Of a stretch of 64,000 bases of DNA, positions 17,937 to 26,799 are shown piece by piece (the stretch's first letter is position 1; each line of letters opens with the position of its first letter). This stretch comes from Microtetraspora glauca. GTDB lineage: Bacteria > Actinomycetota > Actinomycetes > Streptomycetales > Streptomycetaceae. A program made the translations under genes and the position numbers. Under the pieces are notes generated by a model that saw only the letters and a program-made list of their open reading frames with translations, was not told the DNA's origin and did no database searches. Location: assembly GCA_000721275.1 (NCBI GenBank), contig JOFO01000013.1, forward strand, positions 74,056-138,055. Reading direction: 5' to 3'.

Positions 17937-19376
17937 CTACAGCTGGGTGGCGGACCGCTTCGTCAGCCCGTACTTCCCGGCGGTCGGGTTCCACAGCCCG
18001 GCCGCCTCCTTCTTCGCCTTGGTCGCCTCGCCGCTCTTGTCGTTGGCGGCCTTGAGGCGGTTGGTCGACTTGGCGTGGCCGCCCTTGCAGGCGTTCTTGG
18101 CCTTCATCTGGTCGGCCCAGCCCGCGTAGTGGTCGTCGGCCGCCGCCGACGCCTGCCACGCGCGCGTGAGCGCCGACGTCAGCGCCTGGCTGTCCGGCAG
18201 CTTGTCGACCTGGAGCGTCTGGAGCTTCGTCACCAGGCCCCGGCGCTGCTCGGCCGCGCCGCGCAGGTCGGCGGCGGCCTTGTCGAGGTTCTTGCACTGC
18301 TTGATCAGCTCGACCGAGCTGATCACCGTGTCCCGGCTGTCGTTGCTGGTGGCGAGGAGCTTGTCCAGCTCCTTCGCCTGCGGCTCGGCCGGATCCTCCG
18401 GCTTCTCCGACGGCGCCTGCGAGGCCCCGTCGGCGGTCGCCGGCGCCTGGGAGGTCGGCGCGACGCCCGTCCCGGCCGTCGGCGTCTTCTCGTCCTCGCC
18501 GCTGAGCAGCGCGCCCACGCCGAGGCCGACGACCGCGCAGCCCACCACCACGGCCGCGATCAGCGCCACCGGCGCCTTCCGGCGCGGCGGCTCCGGCTCG
18601 TCGTCGTAGCCGTACGGGTCCTGGTAGCCGCCCCCGCCGCCCGGGTGGCCGTACGGCTGCGGCGGCTGGTGGTGCGGGTGCTGCTGCTGGGGCGGGTACG
18701 GGGCCGGGGCCGGCTGCTGGTACGCCGGGGGCGCGGGCTGCGCCGGCGCCGAGTCCCGGAACAGGCTGTCGAACTCCGCGGGCGGCTGCGACGGCCCGGG
18801 ACCACCGGGCACGGGACCACCGGGGACAGGACCGCCGGGGACAGGACCACCGGGCACGGGGCCGCCGGGCACGGGGCCGCCCGGCACCGGCGCGAGGTAC
18901 TGCGTCGCGTCCGAGGCACCCGCCGGGGCGGGCGGCTGCGGCAGCCGGCCCGTCCCCAGGAACTGGGTCTGCCCGCCGCCGTCCTGGCCCGTCCGCGGCG
19001 GCACCGGCGCGATGTGCTGCGTCGCCTGGAGGTCGGGGCCCGGCACCGGAGCCGGCGGCGGATAGCCGTACCCGGGGGGCACCGGCGCCATGTGCTGGGT
19101 CGCCTGCAGGTCGGAGCCGTGGGCGGCCACCGGCGGCGGGTAGCCGTAACCGGCCGGCGGACCCGCCGGCGGCATCGGCCCGCCCTGCGGCTGCGGCGGC
19201 ACCGGCGCGATGTACTGCGTGGCCTGGAGGTCACCGGCGGGCGGCGCCTCGGGGGGCAGCGGCTGCGCGGGCGGCAGCGGCTGCCCGCCCGGCCGGTCCT
19301 GGGCACCCGAGGGCCCCCAGGCACCGCCCCACGCCTGCGCGCCCCCCTGCTCCGGACCCTGTCCGTTCTGCGTCAC
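17937..19376 (-). CDS. proline-rich single-pass membrane protein with ATQ and GGPVP repeats
   Basis: 479 residues; GTG 19376 has GGGAG five bases upstream. Residues 1-265 are Pro/Gly/Gln-rich and contain the repeated motif DLQATQ(Y/H)(I/M)APVPP near 49, 89 and 115, with a fourth DATQYLAPVPG at 156. Six copies of GGPVP occupy about 166-191. A basic patch (RRK) precedes one membrane helix at 268-291, so the long N-terminal part is cytoplasmic and the C-terminal 185 residues are outside. The outer part is helical and Lys-rich with two cysteines. ATQ-type motifs resemble phospho-threonine targets of Ser/Thr kinases in actinomycetes, but that is inference. Function unknown. Confidence 0.75.
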   Translation of the reverse strand: MTQNGQGPEQGGAQAWGGAWGPSGAQDRPGGQPLPPAQPLPPEAPPAGDLQATQYIAPVPPQPQGGPMPPAGPPAGYGYPPPVAAHGSDLQATQHMAPVPPGYGYPPPAPVPGPDLQATQHIAPVPPRTGQDGGGQTQFLGTGRLPQPPAPAGASDATQYLAPVPGGPVPGGPVPGGPVPGGPVPGGPVPGGPGPSQPPAEFDSLFRDSAPAQPAPPAYQQPAPAPYPPQQQHPHHQPPQPYGHPGGGGGYQDPYGYDDEPEPPRRKAPVALIAAVVVGCAVVGLGVGALLSGEDEKTPTAGTGVAPTSQAPATADGASQAPSEKPEDPAEPQAKELDKLLATSNDSRDTVISSVELIKQCKNLDKAAADLRGAAEQRRGLVTKLQTLQVDKLPDSQALTSALTRAWQASAAADDHYAGWADQMKAKNACKGGHAKSTNRLKAANDKSGEATKAKKEAAGLWNPTAGKYGLTKRSATQL

Positions 19377-19503
19377 CGGGACTCCCACTGATCAACCTAC
19401 GGAATCGTCGGCTCACGCTACCGGGTGCGTCCACGGCTCCGCACACACGTGTGAGACCGGTAACACCCTTCGGACGGAACCCGAACCGCCCCGCGGCCCT
19501 CCG

Positions 19504-20886
19504 TCAGGCCGCGTACACCTCCAGGCGCTCCTCGAACTCCCGGACCACCTCCTCGCCCGCGTACGGCTCCAGGCGCTCCCTCAGGTCCTCCAGGTACTCC
19601 GCGCCGCGCGACGACCGCAGCGTGCCCAGCAGTTCGAGCGCGCGCGTGCCCGCCCGGCACGCCTCCTCGATCTCCCGCTGCTGCACCCGCGCCACCGCCA
19701 GCAGCGCCAGACCGATCGCCCGCCGCCGCGTCCGCCCCTCCGGATGCCCGGCCAGCGACTCCTCCGCCGCCCGGACCGCCGCGTCCGCGCGCCCCAGGTC
19801 CCGGTAGCAGTGCGCCAGTTCGTCCGCGAGGTACGCCCCGTCGAAGTGCGCGATCCACGCCGGGTCGCCGTCCGGCTCCGGACCGGCCGCCTCCAGCGCC
19901 CGCGCCGCCCGGCCCGCCGCCGCCTCGAAGGCCCGCTCGTCGCCCATCAGCGCGTGCCCCCGCGCCTCCGCCGCCAGGAACATCGCCTCCGCCCGCGGCG
20001 GCACCCCGCCGCGCGTCCCCTCCTGCGCGGCGCGCGCCAACTGGGCGATCTCCCGCGGGTTCCCCAGCTCCGCCGCCAGGTGGCTCATCGACGCGGCCAG
20101 CACGTAGCCGCCGTACCCCCGGTCCCCGGCCGCCTGCGCCAGCCGCAGCGCCTGGATGTAGTACCGCTGCGCCAGCCCCGGTTCACCGGTGTCCACCGCC
20201 ATGTACCCGGCCAGCTCGGTCAGTCGGGCCACCGCGCCGAACAGCTCCCGCCCCACCGACTCCCGGTACGAGCCGGACAGCATCCCGGACACCACGCTGT
20301 CCAGGTAGTGGACCACCACCGGGCGGACGTGCCCGCTGCCGAAGCGCCGGTCCAGGTCGACGAGCGCGGCCGTCGTCTCCCGCACCGCCGCCACGTCCGA
20401 GCGGCCCACCCGGGCCCCCGCCGTCCGCGCCACCTGCGCGTCGGCGCCGCTGATCAGCCAGTCCCTGCTGGGCTCCACGAGCGCCGAGGCCGCGACCGAC
20501 GAACCGGTCAGGAACTCCCGGCGGCCCACGTCGCTCCGATACAGCTCGCAGACCTGCTCGATCGCGCCGGGCACGGTCGGCGCGAACTGGAGGCCGACGC
20601 CCGCCGCGAGGTTCCGGCCGTTGGCCATCCCCACCTCGTCGATCGTCACCGCCCGCCCCAGCTTGCGGCCCAGCGCCTCCGCGATGACGCCGGGCGCCCT
20701 GCCGCGCGGCTGCTGCCCGCGCAGCCACCGCGCGACCGACGTCTTGTCGTACCGCAGGTCGAGACCGCGCTCCGCGCCGACCATGTTGACCCTGCGGGCG
20801 AGGCCGGCGTGCGAGCACGCGGCCTCCTGGATGAGCGCCTGGAGCCGTTCGTTGGGCTGTCGCGGCACGAGTGGCCTGGCTGCCAT
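19504..20886 (-). CDS. NsdA-like TPR regulator with N-terminal HTH
   Basis: 460 residues from ATG 20886. The N-terminal part carries a helix-turn-helix (DKTSVARWLRGQQPRG, then IAEALGRKLGRAVTIDEVG, residues about 45-85). The remaining 350 residues are Ala-rich paired helices of TPR type. Segments such as GEPGLAQRYYIQALRLAQAA, MFLAAEARGHALMGDERAF and AHCYRDLGRADAAVRAAEES show the repeat. Length and layout resemble the NsdA family, negative regulators of sporulation and antibiotic production in Streptomyces. The assignment to NsdA itself is not certain because the genome has several paralogues. The promoter lies in the 291-base gap shared with the divergent primase-like gene. Confidence 0.8.
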   Translation of the reverse strand: MAARPLVPRQPNERLQALIQEAACSHAGLARRVNMVGAERGLDLRYDKTSVARWLRGQQPRGRAPGVIAEALGRKLGRAVTIDEVGMANGRNLAAGVGLQFAPTVPGAIEQVCELYRSDVGRREFLTGSSVAASALVEPSRDWLISGADAQVARTAGARVGRSDVAAVRETTAALVDLDRRFGSGHVRPVVVHYLDSVVSGMLSGSYRESVGRELFGAVARLTELAGYMAVDTGEPGLAQRYYIQALRLAQAAGDRGYGGYVLAASMSHLAAELGNPREIAQLARAAQEGTRGGVPPRAEAMFLAAEARGHALMGDERAFEAAAGRAARALEAAGPEPDGDPAWIAHFDGAYLADELAHCYRDLGRADAAVRAAEESLAGHPEGRTRRRAIGLALLAVARVQQREIEEACRAGTRALELLGTLRSSRGAEYLEDLRERLEPYAGEEVVREFEERLEVYAA

Positions 20887-21177
20887 GAGTGGAACCCCCA
20901 GAAGGGACGGGTACGGACACGGACTGATCACTGCCCGGTGGATATCCGGTCAATGCCGATGTGAACACGCGAAACCGGACACGTCGGCCGGCGGTCCGCG
21001 ACCCCGGCCCGACCCCCGCCGCACGCCCGCCCCGCCCTCTTCCGTACCCCTCCCCCGCTCCCCGGTCCCCCGCGCGCCCCCGCGCGTGCACCCATGCGCC
21101 CCGCATGCAGGATCGATGCCTCACCCCCGGCGCCGCCGCGCCCGTAACCCCAGGTGACGGGGGGAGTTGTCTTCACC

Positions 21178-21858
21178 GTGGATGAGACCATCGGAGTCAC
21201 GACGGAAGCCGCGCAGATCCCCCAGCAGCGGGGCGAGCAGCTGCTCGACAGCGCCGTGCGGTACGCGGAAGAGCGGCACTGGGACGTGTTCCCCGGGACT
21301 TGGCTGGAAGCCGTCGACGGCCGGGAGCGCTGCTCCTGCGGCACCGCCGACTGCCCCCTGCCGGGCGCCCACGCCGTGAAGCCCGACTGGGCGACGCTGG
21401 CGACCGGGAGCGCGGTCGGCGCCCGCCGGATGTGGTCGAAGCAGCCGAAGTCCTCGATCCTGCTGCCCACCGGCCGCACCTTCGACGCGATCGAGGTGCC
21501 CGAGGCCGCCGGCTTCCTCGCTCTGGCCCGCATGGAGCGCATGGAGCTGACGCTGGGTCCGGTGACCTGCACCCCGGACCGCCGGATGTTCTTCTTCGTG
21601 CTGCCCGGCGCCTCCGCCAAGGTCCCGGACCTGATCCGCAAGCTGGGCTGGGCCCCGGCCTCGCTCGACCTCGCCACCCGCGGCGAGGGCCACTACGTGG
21701 CGGCGCCGCCGACCCGCATCGGCGGCCGGGGCGCCGTGCAGTGGGCGCGGCGGCCCACCCCGGCCAACCGCTGGCTGCCGGACGCGGAGGAGCTGATCAG
21801 CGCGCTCGCGTACGCGTGCGGGCGCGAGGCGGCCGAGGCGCGCAGCCGCCGTCCGTGA
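21178..21858 (+). CDS. bifunctional DNA primase/polymerase-like protein
   Basis: 226 residues; GTG 21178 lies 11 bases after GGGGAG, and the alternative GTG at 21154 has no ribosome binding site. The sequence shows the small Prim-Pol-like fold found in many Streptomyces orphan proteins: AVRYAEERHWDVFPGTWLEA, the Cys cluster CSCGTADCPLPGAH and KPDWATLATGSA, with a closing YVAAPPTRIGGRGAVQW. The catalytic acidic pair of true primases is not obvious, so enzymatic activity is doubtful. It stands alone between the NsdA-like regulator and the ABC exporter. It is highly conserved in the genus but its role is unknown. Confidence 0.78.
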   Translation: MDETIGVTTEAAQIPQQRGEQLLDSAVRYAEERHWDVFPGTWLEAVDGRERCSCGTADCPLPGAHAVKPDWATLATGSAVGARRMWSKQPKSSILLPTGRTFDAIEVPEAAGFLALARMERMELTLGPVTCTPDRRMFFFVLPGASAKVPDLIRKLGWAPASLDLATRGEGHYVAAPPTRIGGRGAVQWARRPTPANRWLPDAEELISALAYACGREAAEARSRRP

Positions 21859-21947
21859 CCCGGGGCCCCCGTGACCCGGCCCGTAGGGTGGCCGGAAAGG
21901 GACGCGTGACCAGCGTTCCACGGGGACCACAGAAGGGCTGACGGAGC

Positions 21948-22808
21948 ATGCCTGACCAGGCAGCTGACGGGACGTTCGATCCGACGGGCGCCGCACCGGA
22001 ACCATCCGGTGCGGCGCCCGCGGTGTGCGTGGAGGGGGTGTGGAAGCGGTTCGGGCAGCAGGTCGCCGTGCACGGCGTCGATCTGGTGCTGCCCGCGGGG
22101 AAGTTCATCGGGCTCGTCGGGCCGAACGGCGCCGGCAAGACCACCACCCTCTCCATGATCACCGGCCTGCTGCGGCCGGACTCCGGCCGGATCCGGGTGG
22201 CCGGCCACGACGTGTGGCGCGACGCCGAGTCGGTCGCGCGGGTGAAGGCGCGGATCGGCATCCTGCCCGAGGGCCTGCGGCTCTTCGAGCGGCTGTCCGG
22301 CCGCGAACTCCTCGCGTACAGCGGGCGGCTGCGGGGGCTGCCCGGTCCGGAGGTCGACAAGCGGGCCACCCAGCTCCTCGACGTGCTGGACCTGGCCGGG
22401 TCGCAGCACAAGCTGGTCGTCGACTACTCGACGGGCATGCGGAAGAAGATCGGGCTGGCGGCGGCGCTGCTGCACAACCCGGACGTGCTGTTCCTGGACG
22501 AGCCCTTCGAGGGCGTCGACCCGGTGTCCGCGCAGACCATCCGCGGCGTCCTGGAGCGGTACACGACCTCCGGCGCGACCGTCGTGTTCTCCAGCCACGT
22601 GATGGAGCTGGTGGAGTCGCTGTGCGACTGGGTCGCCGTGATGGCCGGCGGCCGGATCCGGGCGCAGGGGCCGCTGGTGGAGGTGAAGGGGGACGCCGCC
22701 ACCCTCCAGGAGGCGTTCCTGGAGCTGGTGGGCGCGCACGGCCGGGACGCGGCCGGCGCCTCGCTGGACTGGCTCGGCGGGGGCGGCGCCGAGGGGGCGG
22801 GCCGATGA
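21948..22808 (+). CDS. ABC transporter ATP-binding protein
   Basis: 286 residues from ATG 21948. Walker A GPNGAGKTT is at 58-66. The signature, near residue 163, is degenerate (YSTGMRKK), and Walker B reads VLFLDEPFEGVD with the switch His in VFSSHVMELVE. The short signature and FEGVD D-loop are typical of ABC-2 exporters related to daunorubicin-resistance types. The stop overlaps the permease start as ATGA, so the two form one exporter. It powers export of an unidentified substrate, or acts in membrane maintenance. Confidence 0.93.
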   Translation: MPDQAADGTFDPTGAAPEPSGAAPAVCVEGVWKRFGQQVAVHGVDLVLPAGKFIGLVGPNGAGKTTTLSMITGLLRPDSGRIRVAGHDVWRDAESVARVKARIGILPEGLRLFERLSGRELLAYSGRLRGLPGPEVDKRATQLLDVLDLAGSQHKLVVDYSTGMRKKIGLAAALLHNPDVLFLDEPFEGVDPVSAQTIRGVLERYTTSGATVVFSSHVMELVESLCDWVAVMAGGRIRAQGPLVEVKGDAATLQEAFLELVGAHGRDAAGASLDWLGGGGAEGAGR

Positions 22809-24409
22809 GCGGCCCGGCCGCCGCACCGTCGCTCACGCCCGTCTTCGTCCGGCTGAAGCTGTCGCTGCTGCGGAACGGGCTGCGGCAGTCGAGCGGGCGC
22901 ACGGCCGCGTTCGTCGCCTCCCTGGTGGTGGTGCTGCTGGTCGCCGCCTTCATGGTGCTGGGCTTCCTGCTGCTGCGCGGGCACGAGGCCGCGGGGGCGG
23001 TCGCGGTGCTGACGGTGGCGGTGTTCGCGCTGGGGTGGGCGGTGATGCCGCTGTTCCTGCCGAGCGGTGACGAGACGCTGGACCCCTCGCGGCTGGTGAT
23101 GCTGCCGCTCCGCCCGCAGCCGCTGGTACGGGCGCTGCTGGTGGCGTCCCTGGTGGGCATCGGGCCGCTGTTCACGCTGTGCCTGGCGGTCGGCGCGGTC
23201 GCGGCGGTGGCGCACGGCGCGGCGGCGGTGGTCTTCGCGGTGCTCGCCGTGCCGCTGGTGCTGCTGGTGTGCGTGGCGCTGTCGCGGGCGATCGCGACGG
23301 CGAACGTCCGGCTGCTGACCTCCCGCAAGGGCCGGGACATGGCGCTGCTGAGCGGCCTGGTGATCGCGCTGGGCATCCAGGGCGTGAACTTCGGCCTGCA
23401 GGCGCTGGGCCGGGCGGAGGACCTGTCCGCGCTGGACACGGTCGCGTCCGTGGTGGGCTGGCTGCCGCCCGCGTCGGCGGTGGCGGCGGTGCTCTCGGCG
23501 GCGGACGGCGACCTCGCGCTCGCCGTGGCGCGGCTGGTGCCGTCGCTGGTGCTGCTCGCGGTGCTGCTGTGGTGGTGGCGGCGGAGCCTGGTGCGGCTGA
23601 TGGTCGAGCCGGACGGCTCGACGGTCGGCGCGGCGCCGGAGGCTGTACGGGACACGGCGCGCGGGCCGCTGGCCCGGATGCTGCCCGCAGGCCGTACCGG
23701 CGCGGTGATGGAGCGGTGCTTCCGCTACCTCTGGCGCGACCCGAAGACGAAGGCCGGATGGGTGTCGGCGCTCGCGATCGGCGCGCTCGTCCCCATGGTC
23801 AACGCCTTCCAGGAGTCCGGCTCCGTCTACTGGGCGTGCTTCGCCACCGGCATGCTCGGCCTGCAGATGTTCAACCAGTTCGGGCAGGACTCGTCGGCGT
23901 TCTGGATGGTCGCGCAGACCATCGCGTCCCCCGCGGACGCGTTCGCGGAACTGCGGGACCGGGCGTACGTGATGGCCGCGGTCACCGTCCCGTTCACGGT
24001 GCTCGTCGCCGTCGGCACGGCGGCGGTCGCCGGCGGCTGGTCGCAGCTCCCGGAGGTCTTCGGCCTGGCGTTCGCGCTGCTCGGCGCGATGCTGGCGCTG
24101 GGCGTCGTCGTCTCCGTCCGCTACCCGTACTCGATCCCCCAGGACTCGCACCGGAACGTGGCGCCGGGCCAGGGCGGCATGGCCGTCGCGGCGATCTTCG
24201 GCGGCATGCTGGCCGGCCCGCTGCTGTGCGCCCCGCTGATCGCCCTGCTGGTCTGGCTGCGCGTCAGCGACCAGCACGCCCTCCTGTGGCTCCTGCTGCC
24301 CCTGGGCGTCACCTACGGCGCCCTGCTGACCTGGGGCGCCCTGAAGCTCATGGCGGGCCGCATGTCCCGGAGCCTGCCGGAGATCCTGACGGCGGTCAGC
24401 AAGGGCTGA
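22805..24409 (+). CDS. ABC-2-type transporter permease
   Basis: 534 residues from ATG 22805, coupled to the ATPase gene. About 11-12 hydrophobic segments in two halves are separated by a soluble linker near residues 265-320. No substrate motif is visible. Notable cytoplasmic loops are LLTSRKGRDMALLSG and RYLWRDPKTKAGWV, the latter common in Streptomyces ABC-2 permeases of this length. Two half-domains in one chain suggest that one permease and two ATPase copies make the complex. A hairpin pair lies just after the stop codon. Confidence 0.88.
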   Translation: MSGPAAAPSLTPVFVRLKLSLLRNGLRQSSGRTAAFVASLVVVLLVAAFMVLGFLLLRGHEAAGAVAVLTVAVFALGWAVMPLFLPSGDETLDPSRLVMLPLRPQPLVRALLVASLVGIGPLFTLCLAVGAVAAVAHGAAAVVFAVLAVPLVLLVCVALSRAIATANVRLLTSRKGRDMALLSGLVIALGIQGVNFGLQALGRAEDLSALDTVASVVGWLPPASAVAAVLSAADGDLALAVARLVPSLVLLAVLLWWWRRSLVRLMVEPDGSTVGAAPEAVRDTARGPLARMLPAGRTGAVMERCFRYLWRDPKTKAGWVSALAIGALVPMVNAFQESGSVYWACFATGMLGLQMFNQFGQDSSAFWMVAQTIASPADAFAELRDRAYVMAAVTVPFTVLVAVGTAAVAGGWSQLPEVFGLAFALLGAMLALGVVVSVRYPYSIPQDSHRNVAPGQGGMAVAAIFGGMLAGPLLCAPLIALLVWLRVSDQHALLWLLLPLGVTYGALLTWGALKLMAGRMSRSLPEILTAVSKG

Positions 24410-24815
24410 CCGCTCCCGGGGACCGTCCCCGGGGCGTCTCGCGGCGCCCCGGGGTGCAGCGGAACGTGTGGGTGACGGTGATGGGGCCGACGAGGTGGGC
24501 GTTGAACTCGTCGAGTTCCTCGGCCGGGACCCACAGTTCCAGGATGGTCCGGCCGCCGGCCTGCTGGACCGGGTAGCGGGCGAGGAAGGCGGAGTCGACG
24601 TCGAAGCGGGTGACGTAGCCGACGCCGCTGTGCTTCACGTTCCAGTCGCGGGCGATGCGGATCGCGTAGTCCTCGTTCAGGACCGGGTAGAAGATCGGCT
24701 GCTCGGGCAGCCGGGGCGGCCAGGCGCGCCAGTCCAGCGCGCGGACGAGGGCGAGTTCCTCGGGGCCGGTGGGGCGCCAGAGGGTCGTCGTCGGCCGGGG
24801 GCTGGTCGTGGTCAT
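24396..24815 (-). CDS. ADP-ribosylation/crystallin J1-like small protein
   Basis: 139 residues from ATG 24815. The sequence has the features I remember for small proteins annotated ADP-ribosylation/crystallin J1: LWRPTGPEELALVRALDWRA, FYPVLNEDYAIRIARDWN, GVGYVTRFDVDSAFLARYPV and LELWVPAEELDEFNAHLVGP. It is far shorter than ADP-ribosylglycohydrolases and lacks their metal Asp residues, so catalysis is unproven. The Arg-rich tail after residue 122 looks non-conserved and contains an inverted repeat that may terminate the convergent permease gene, which it overlaps by 14 bases. Confidence 0.7.
   Translation of the reverse strand: MTTTSPRPTTTLWRPTGPEELALVRALDWRAWPPRLPEQPIFYPVLNEDYAIRIARDWNVKHSGVGYVTRFDVDSAFLARYPVQQAGGRTILELWVPAEELDEFNAHLVGPITVTHTFRCTPGRRETPRGRSPGAVSPC
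24415..24454. terminator. two overlapping GC hairpins after the ABC permease
   Basis: CCCGGGGA/TCCCCGGG (24415-24433, three-base loop) and CCCCGGGGCG/CGCCCCGGGG (24427-24454, eight-base loop) share their middle strand, so only one can form at a time. They start six bases after the permease stop, inside the tail of the convergent gene. Probably a bidirectional terminator. Confidence 0.5.
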
Positions 24816-24945
24816 GGCGGTGACCGTATCCGGACGGTTCGGGGCGCGGCCACGCCATTTCTTCCCGGGAAGCGGAACCGCGGGCGCAACAGCCGGGTCA
24901 GGATGGGTACTTGGGGACGCGCCTACGGGAGGGGGAGGAGTGGAC

Positions 24946-25947
24946 GTGACGGTCGGCGGGGCCTCCGCGCGGCGGGGGCAGGGGTGGTGGCTGGGTCTGG
25001 TGGGGGCGGCGACGGTCGTGCTCGCGGTGGTGTGCGCGGGCGCGGCGCCGACGGCCCCGGCGGACCGGACGCTCAGGGCGATCGCCTCGGTCGCGGTGGT
25101 CCCCGGCGTCCTGGCCCTGTCGCAGTTGCTGCTGCTGCGCAGCAAGCGGATCGAGCCGGCGACGATCGGGGTGGCCGGCCTGGGCGCGGTGATCCTCGGC
25201 GTGAACGCCTCCGACAACGGCGGCATGCTGTTCGGGGTGCTGCTCGCGCTGCTGGCGGCGGTGCCGTTCGCCTTCCTCAGCGGCTTCCTGTCGCTGAACG
25301 CGCAGGCGGGGCACGCCCTGTTCTCGGCGGTCGCGCTGCTGATCGGCGCCGAGACGCTGGTCGGTGACATCGCGCCGGAGGGCACGGTGCTGGTGCGGTC
25401 GTCCTGGCTGGCGGCGCTGGACTACAACGGCGCGCGGATCCCCGGCCTGTTCCTGATCGGGGTGGCGCTCTTCCTCGTCGTGGCCTGGTACCTGCCCCGC
25501 CAGGAGCGGCGGCTCGCGGTGCCGGATCCGGGCTGGCTGCGGGTGACGGTGCTGCTGTTCCTGCCGGCGTTCCTGCTGGCGGCGGTGGCCGGGTTCGCGT
25601 TCACCGCGCGGATCGGGGCGACGACGCAGGCCGGGCTGAGCCGGGAGTTCATGATCGTGTGCCTGCTCGGTCTGACCGCCGGGGGGTGCAGCCTGCGCAG
25701 CGGCGAGGGCACGGTGCTGGACGTGGCGGTCGGCTCGCTCTTCGCCGGCGCCCTCCAGACGCTCCTCCAGCTGAAGAACGTCGGCTTCTCGACCCAGTCG
25801 ACGATCCTGTGCGTCGTCGCCGTGCTGTTCATCTTCGCCGACCTCGCCCGCCTCCGCCGCACCCCGGCCGCCGAGCCGCCGCTCCCGCCGTACCCGCCGC
25901 TCCCCGCGCAGCCGGGCCCGGTCCCCGGCAACCCGTACGCGCGCTGA
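24946..25947 (+). CDS. RbsC-like permease-family membrane protein
   Basis: 333 residues; GTG 24946 follows GGGGGAGG with seven bases between, although GTG 24940 is also possible. Eight to ten hydrophobic segments are visible. The stretch EFMIVCLLGLTAGGCSLRSGEGTVLDVAVGSLFAGALQ resembles the conserved end of sugar ABC permeases of the RbsC/BPD_transp_2 family. In those the corresponding Gly-rich loop reads GGxSLxGGxGSV. No ATPase or binding protein is nearby and the N-terminal half is weakly similar, so it may be an orphan or repurposed permease. The Pro-rich C-terminus is cytoplasmic. Confidence 0.65.
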   Translation: MTVGGASARRGQGWWLGLVGAATVVLAVVCAGAAPTAPADRTLRAIASVAVVPGVLALSQLLLLRSKRIEPATIGVAGLGAVILGVNASDNGGMLFGVLLALLAAVPFAFLSGFLSLNAQAGHALFSAVALLIGAETLVGDIAPEGTVLVRSSWLAALDYNGARIPGLFLIGVALFLVVAWYLPRQERRLAVPDPGWLRVTVLLFLPAFLLAAVAGFAFTARIGATTQAGLSREFMIVCLLGLTAGGCSLRSGEGTVLDVAVGSLFAGALQTLLQLKNVGFSTQSTILCVVAVLFIFADLARLRRTPAAEPPLPPYPPLPAQPGPVPGNPYAR

Positions 25948-25961
25948 GGGATCCTGGCCGC

Positions 25962-26369
25962 ATGTCACCGTCCCTGATCCCGTCCGACGTGGCCGCCTTC
26001 GTCGCCGCCGCCTCCCGTCTGCCGCTGACCGCCCTCCAGGAGATCCGGCACGCCACGGCGGTGGCGGTCAGGTCCGGGGCGTACGACCTCCGCGCCGTGC
26101 CGAAGCTGGACGCGGCGCGCTTCTCCGCCCTCGACAGGCTGGTCCGGGACGCGTTCCGCCCGCGCGCGGAGGAGCTGCGGGCCGCGCGGCCGGGCGGCGC
26201 CCTGTCGTCGGCCATCGGCCGGACGACGATGACCGCGCAGGCGATCTGGCGGCGGGACCGGCTGACCGCCGACGCGTACGCGACGCTGACCGGCGCCTTT
26301 CCCGCGTACGGGGTCAGCGTGCCGGACCACCCGGAGCGGCCGGACCACCCGGAGCGGCCGGCGGGGTGA
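25962..26369 (+). CDS. conserved hypothetical protein
   Basis: 135 residues from ATG 25962, 14 bases after the upstream stop. All-helical, soluble, with SLIPSDVAAFVAAASRLPL at the start and RLVRDAFRPRAEELRAA in the middle. The end contains an exact 15-base repeat giving PDHPERPDHPERPAG. I do not recognise a family. It probably shares a transcript with the membrane protein before it. Its 3' end overlaps the convergent glutaredoxin-like gene by 56 bases. Confidence 0.6.
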   Translation: MSPSLIPSDVAAFVAAASRLPLTALQEIRHATAVAVRSGAYDLRAVPKLDAARFSALDRLVRDAFRPRAEELRAARPGGALSSAIGRTTMTAQAIWRRDRLTADAYATLTGAFPAYGVSVPDHPERPDHPERPAG

Positions 26370-26799
26370 GGCCGTCGATCCGGTCGCGGAGCCAGGCCGG
26401 GTCGGGGTTGGTGTGCGGGCGGCCGGCCACGAGGACGGTGGGGACGGTCTCGTCGCCGCCGTTGGCGGCCCGCACCGCCGCCGCGGCCTCCGGGTCGCGC
26501 CAGATGTTCACCCAGTACGCGCGCCGGGCCCGCCGCCCGAGGCGCAGCCGCAGCCGCGTGCAGTACGCGCACCCGGGCCGCCAGTAGACGACGGGCCGCC
26601 CGTCGGCGCCGCTGCGGCGCAGGGCCTCGGCGGAGGTGAGCGAACGCGGGAAGACCAGCGGCGAGTGGTAGCCCGCGAGGAGCGCGAAGAGCGCCGCCAG
26701 GACCGCTCCCCGGCCGGTCTCCCCGCGCGCGAAGGAGACGGCGGCGAGCAGCGCGCCGGCGAGCGCGAACGTCGACGGGAGGGCCCAGGCGCGTATCAC
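26314..26799 (-). CDS. membrane-anchored glutaredoxin/mycoredoxin-like protein
   Basis: 161 residues; GTG 26799 overlaps the stop of the upstream gene as GTGA. Two hydrophobic segments (residues about 3-19 and 24-44) are followed by a glutaredoxin-like fold: VVYWRPGCAYCTRLRLRLG with the redox pair CAYC near 78-81, YWVNIWRDPEAAAAVRAANG, and the cis-Pro strand DETVPTVLVAGR. In actinomycetes such proteins (mycoredoxins) reduce mycothiol mixed disulfides. The membrane anchor suggests action at the inner face of the membrane. The short Pro/Gly tail is low complexity. It is coupled to a DUF6058-like gene. Confidence 0.8.
   Translation of the reverse strand: MIRAWALPSTFALAGALLAAVSFARGETGRGAVLAALFALLAGYHSPLVFPRSLTSAEALRRSGADGRPVVYWRPGCAYCTRLRLRLGRRARRAYWVNIWRDPEAAAAVRAANGGDETVPTVLVAGRPHTNPDPAWLRDRIDGLTPPAAPGGPAAPGGPAR

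Noticed and set aside
18790-18900. Tandem DNA repeat in the proline-rich gene
   Set aside because: It is the coding sequence of GGPVP repeats in one frame, not an independent element.
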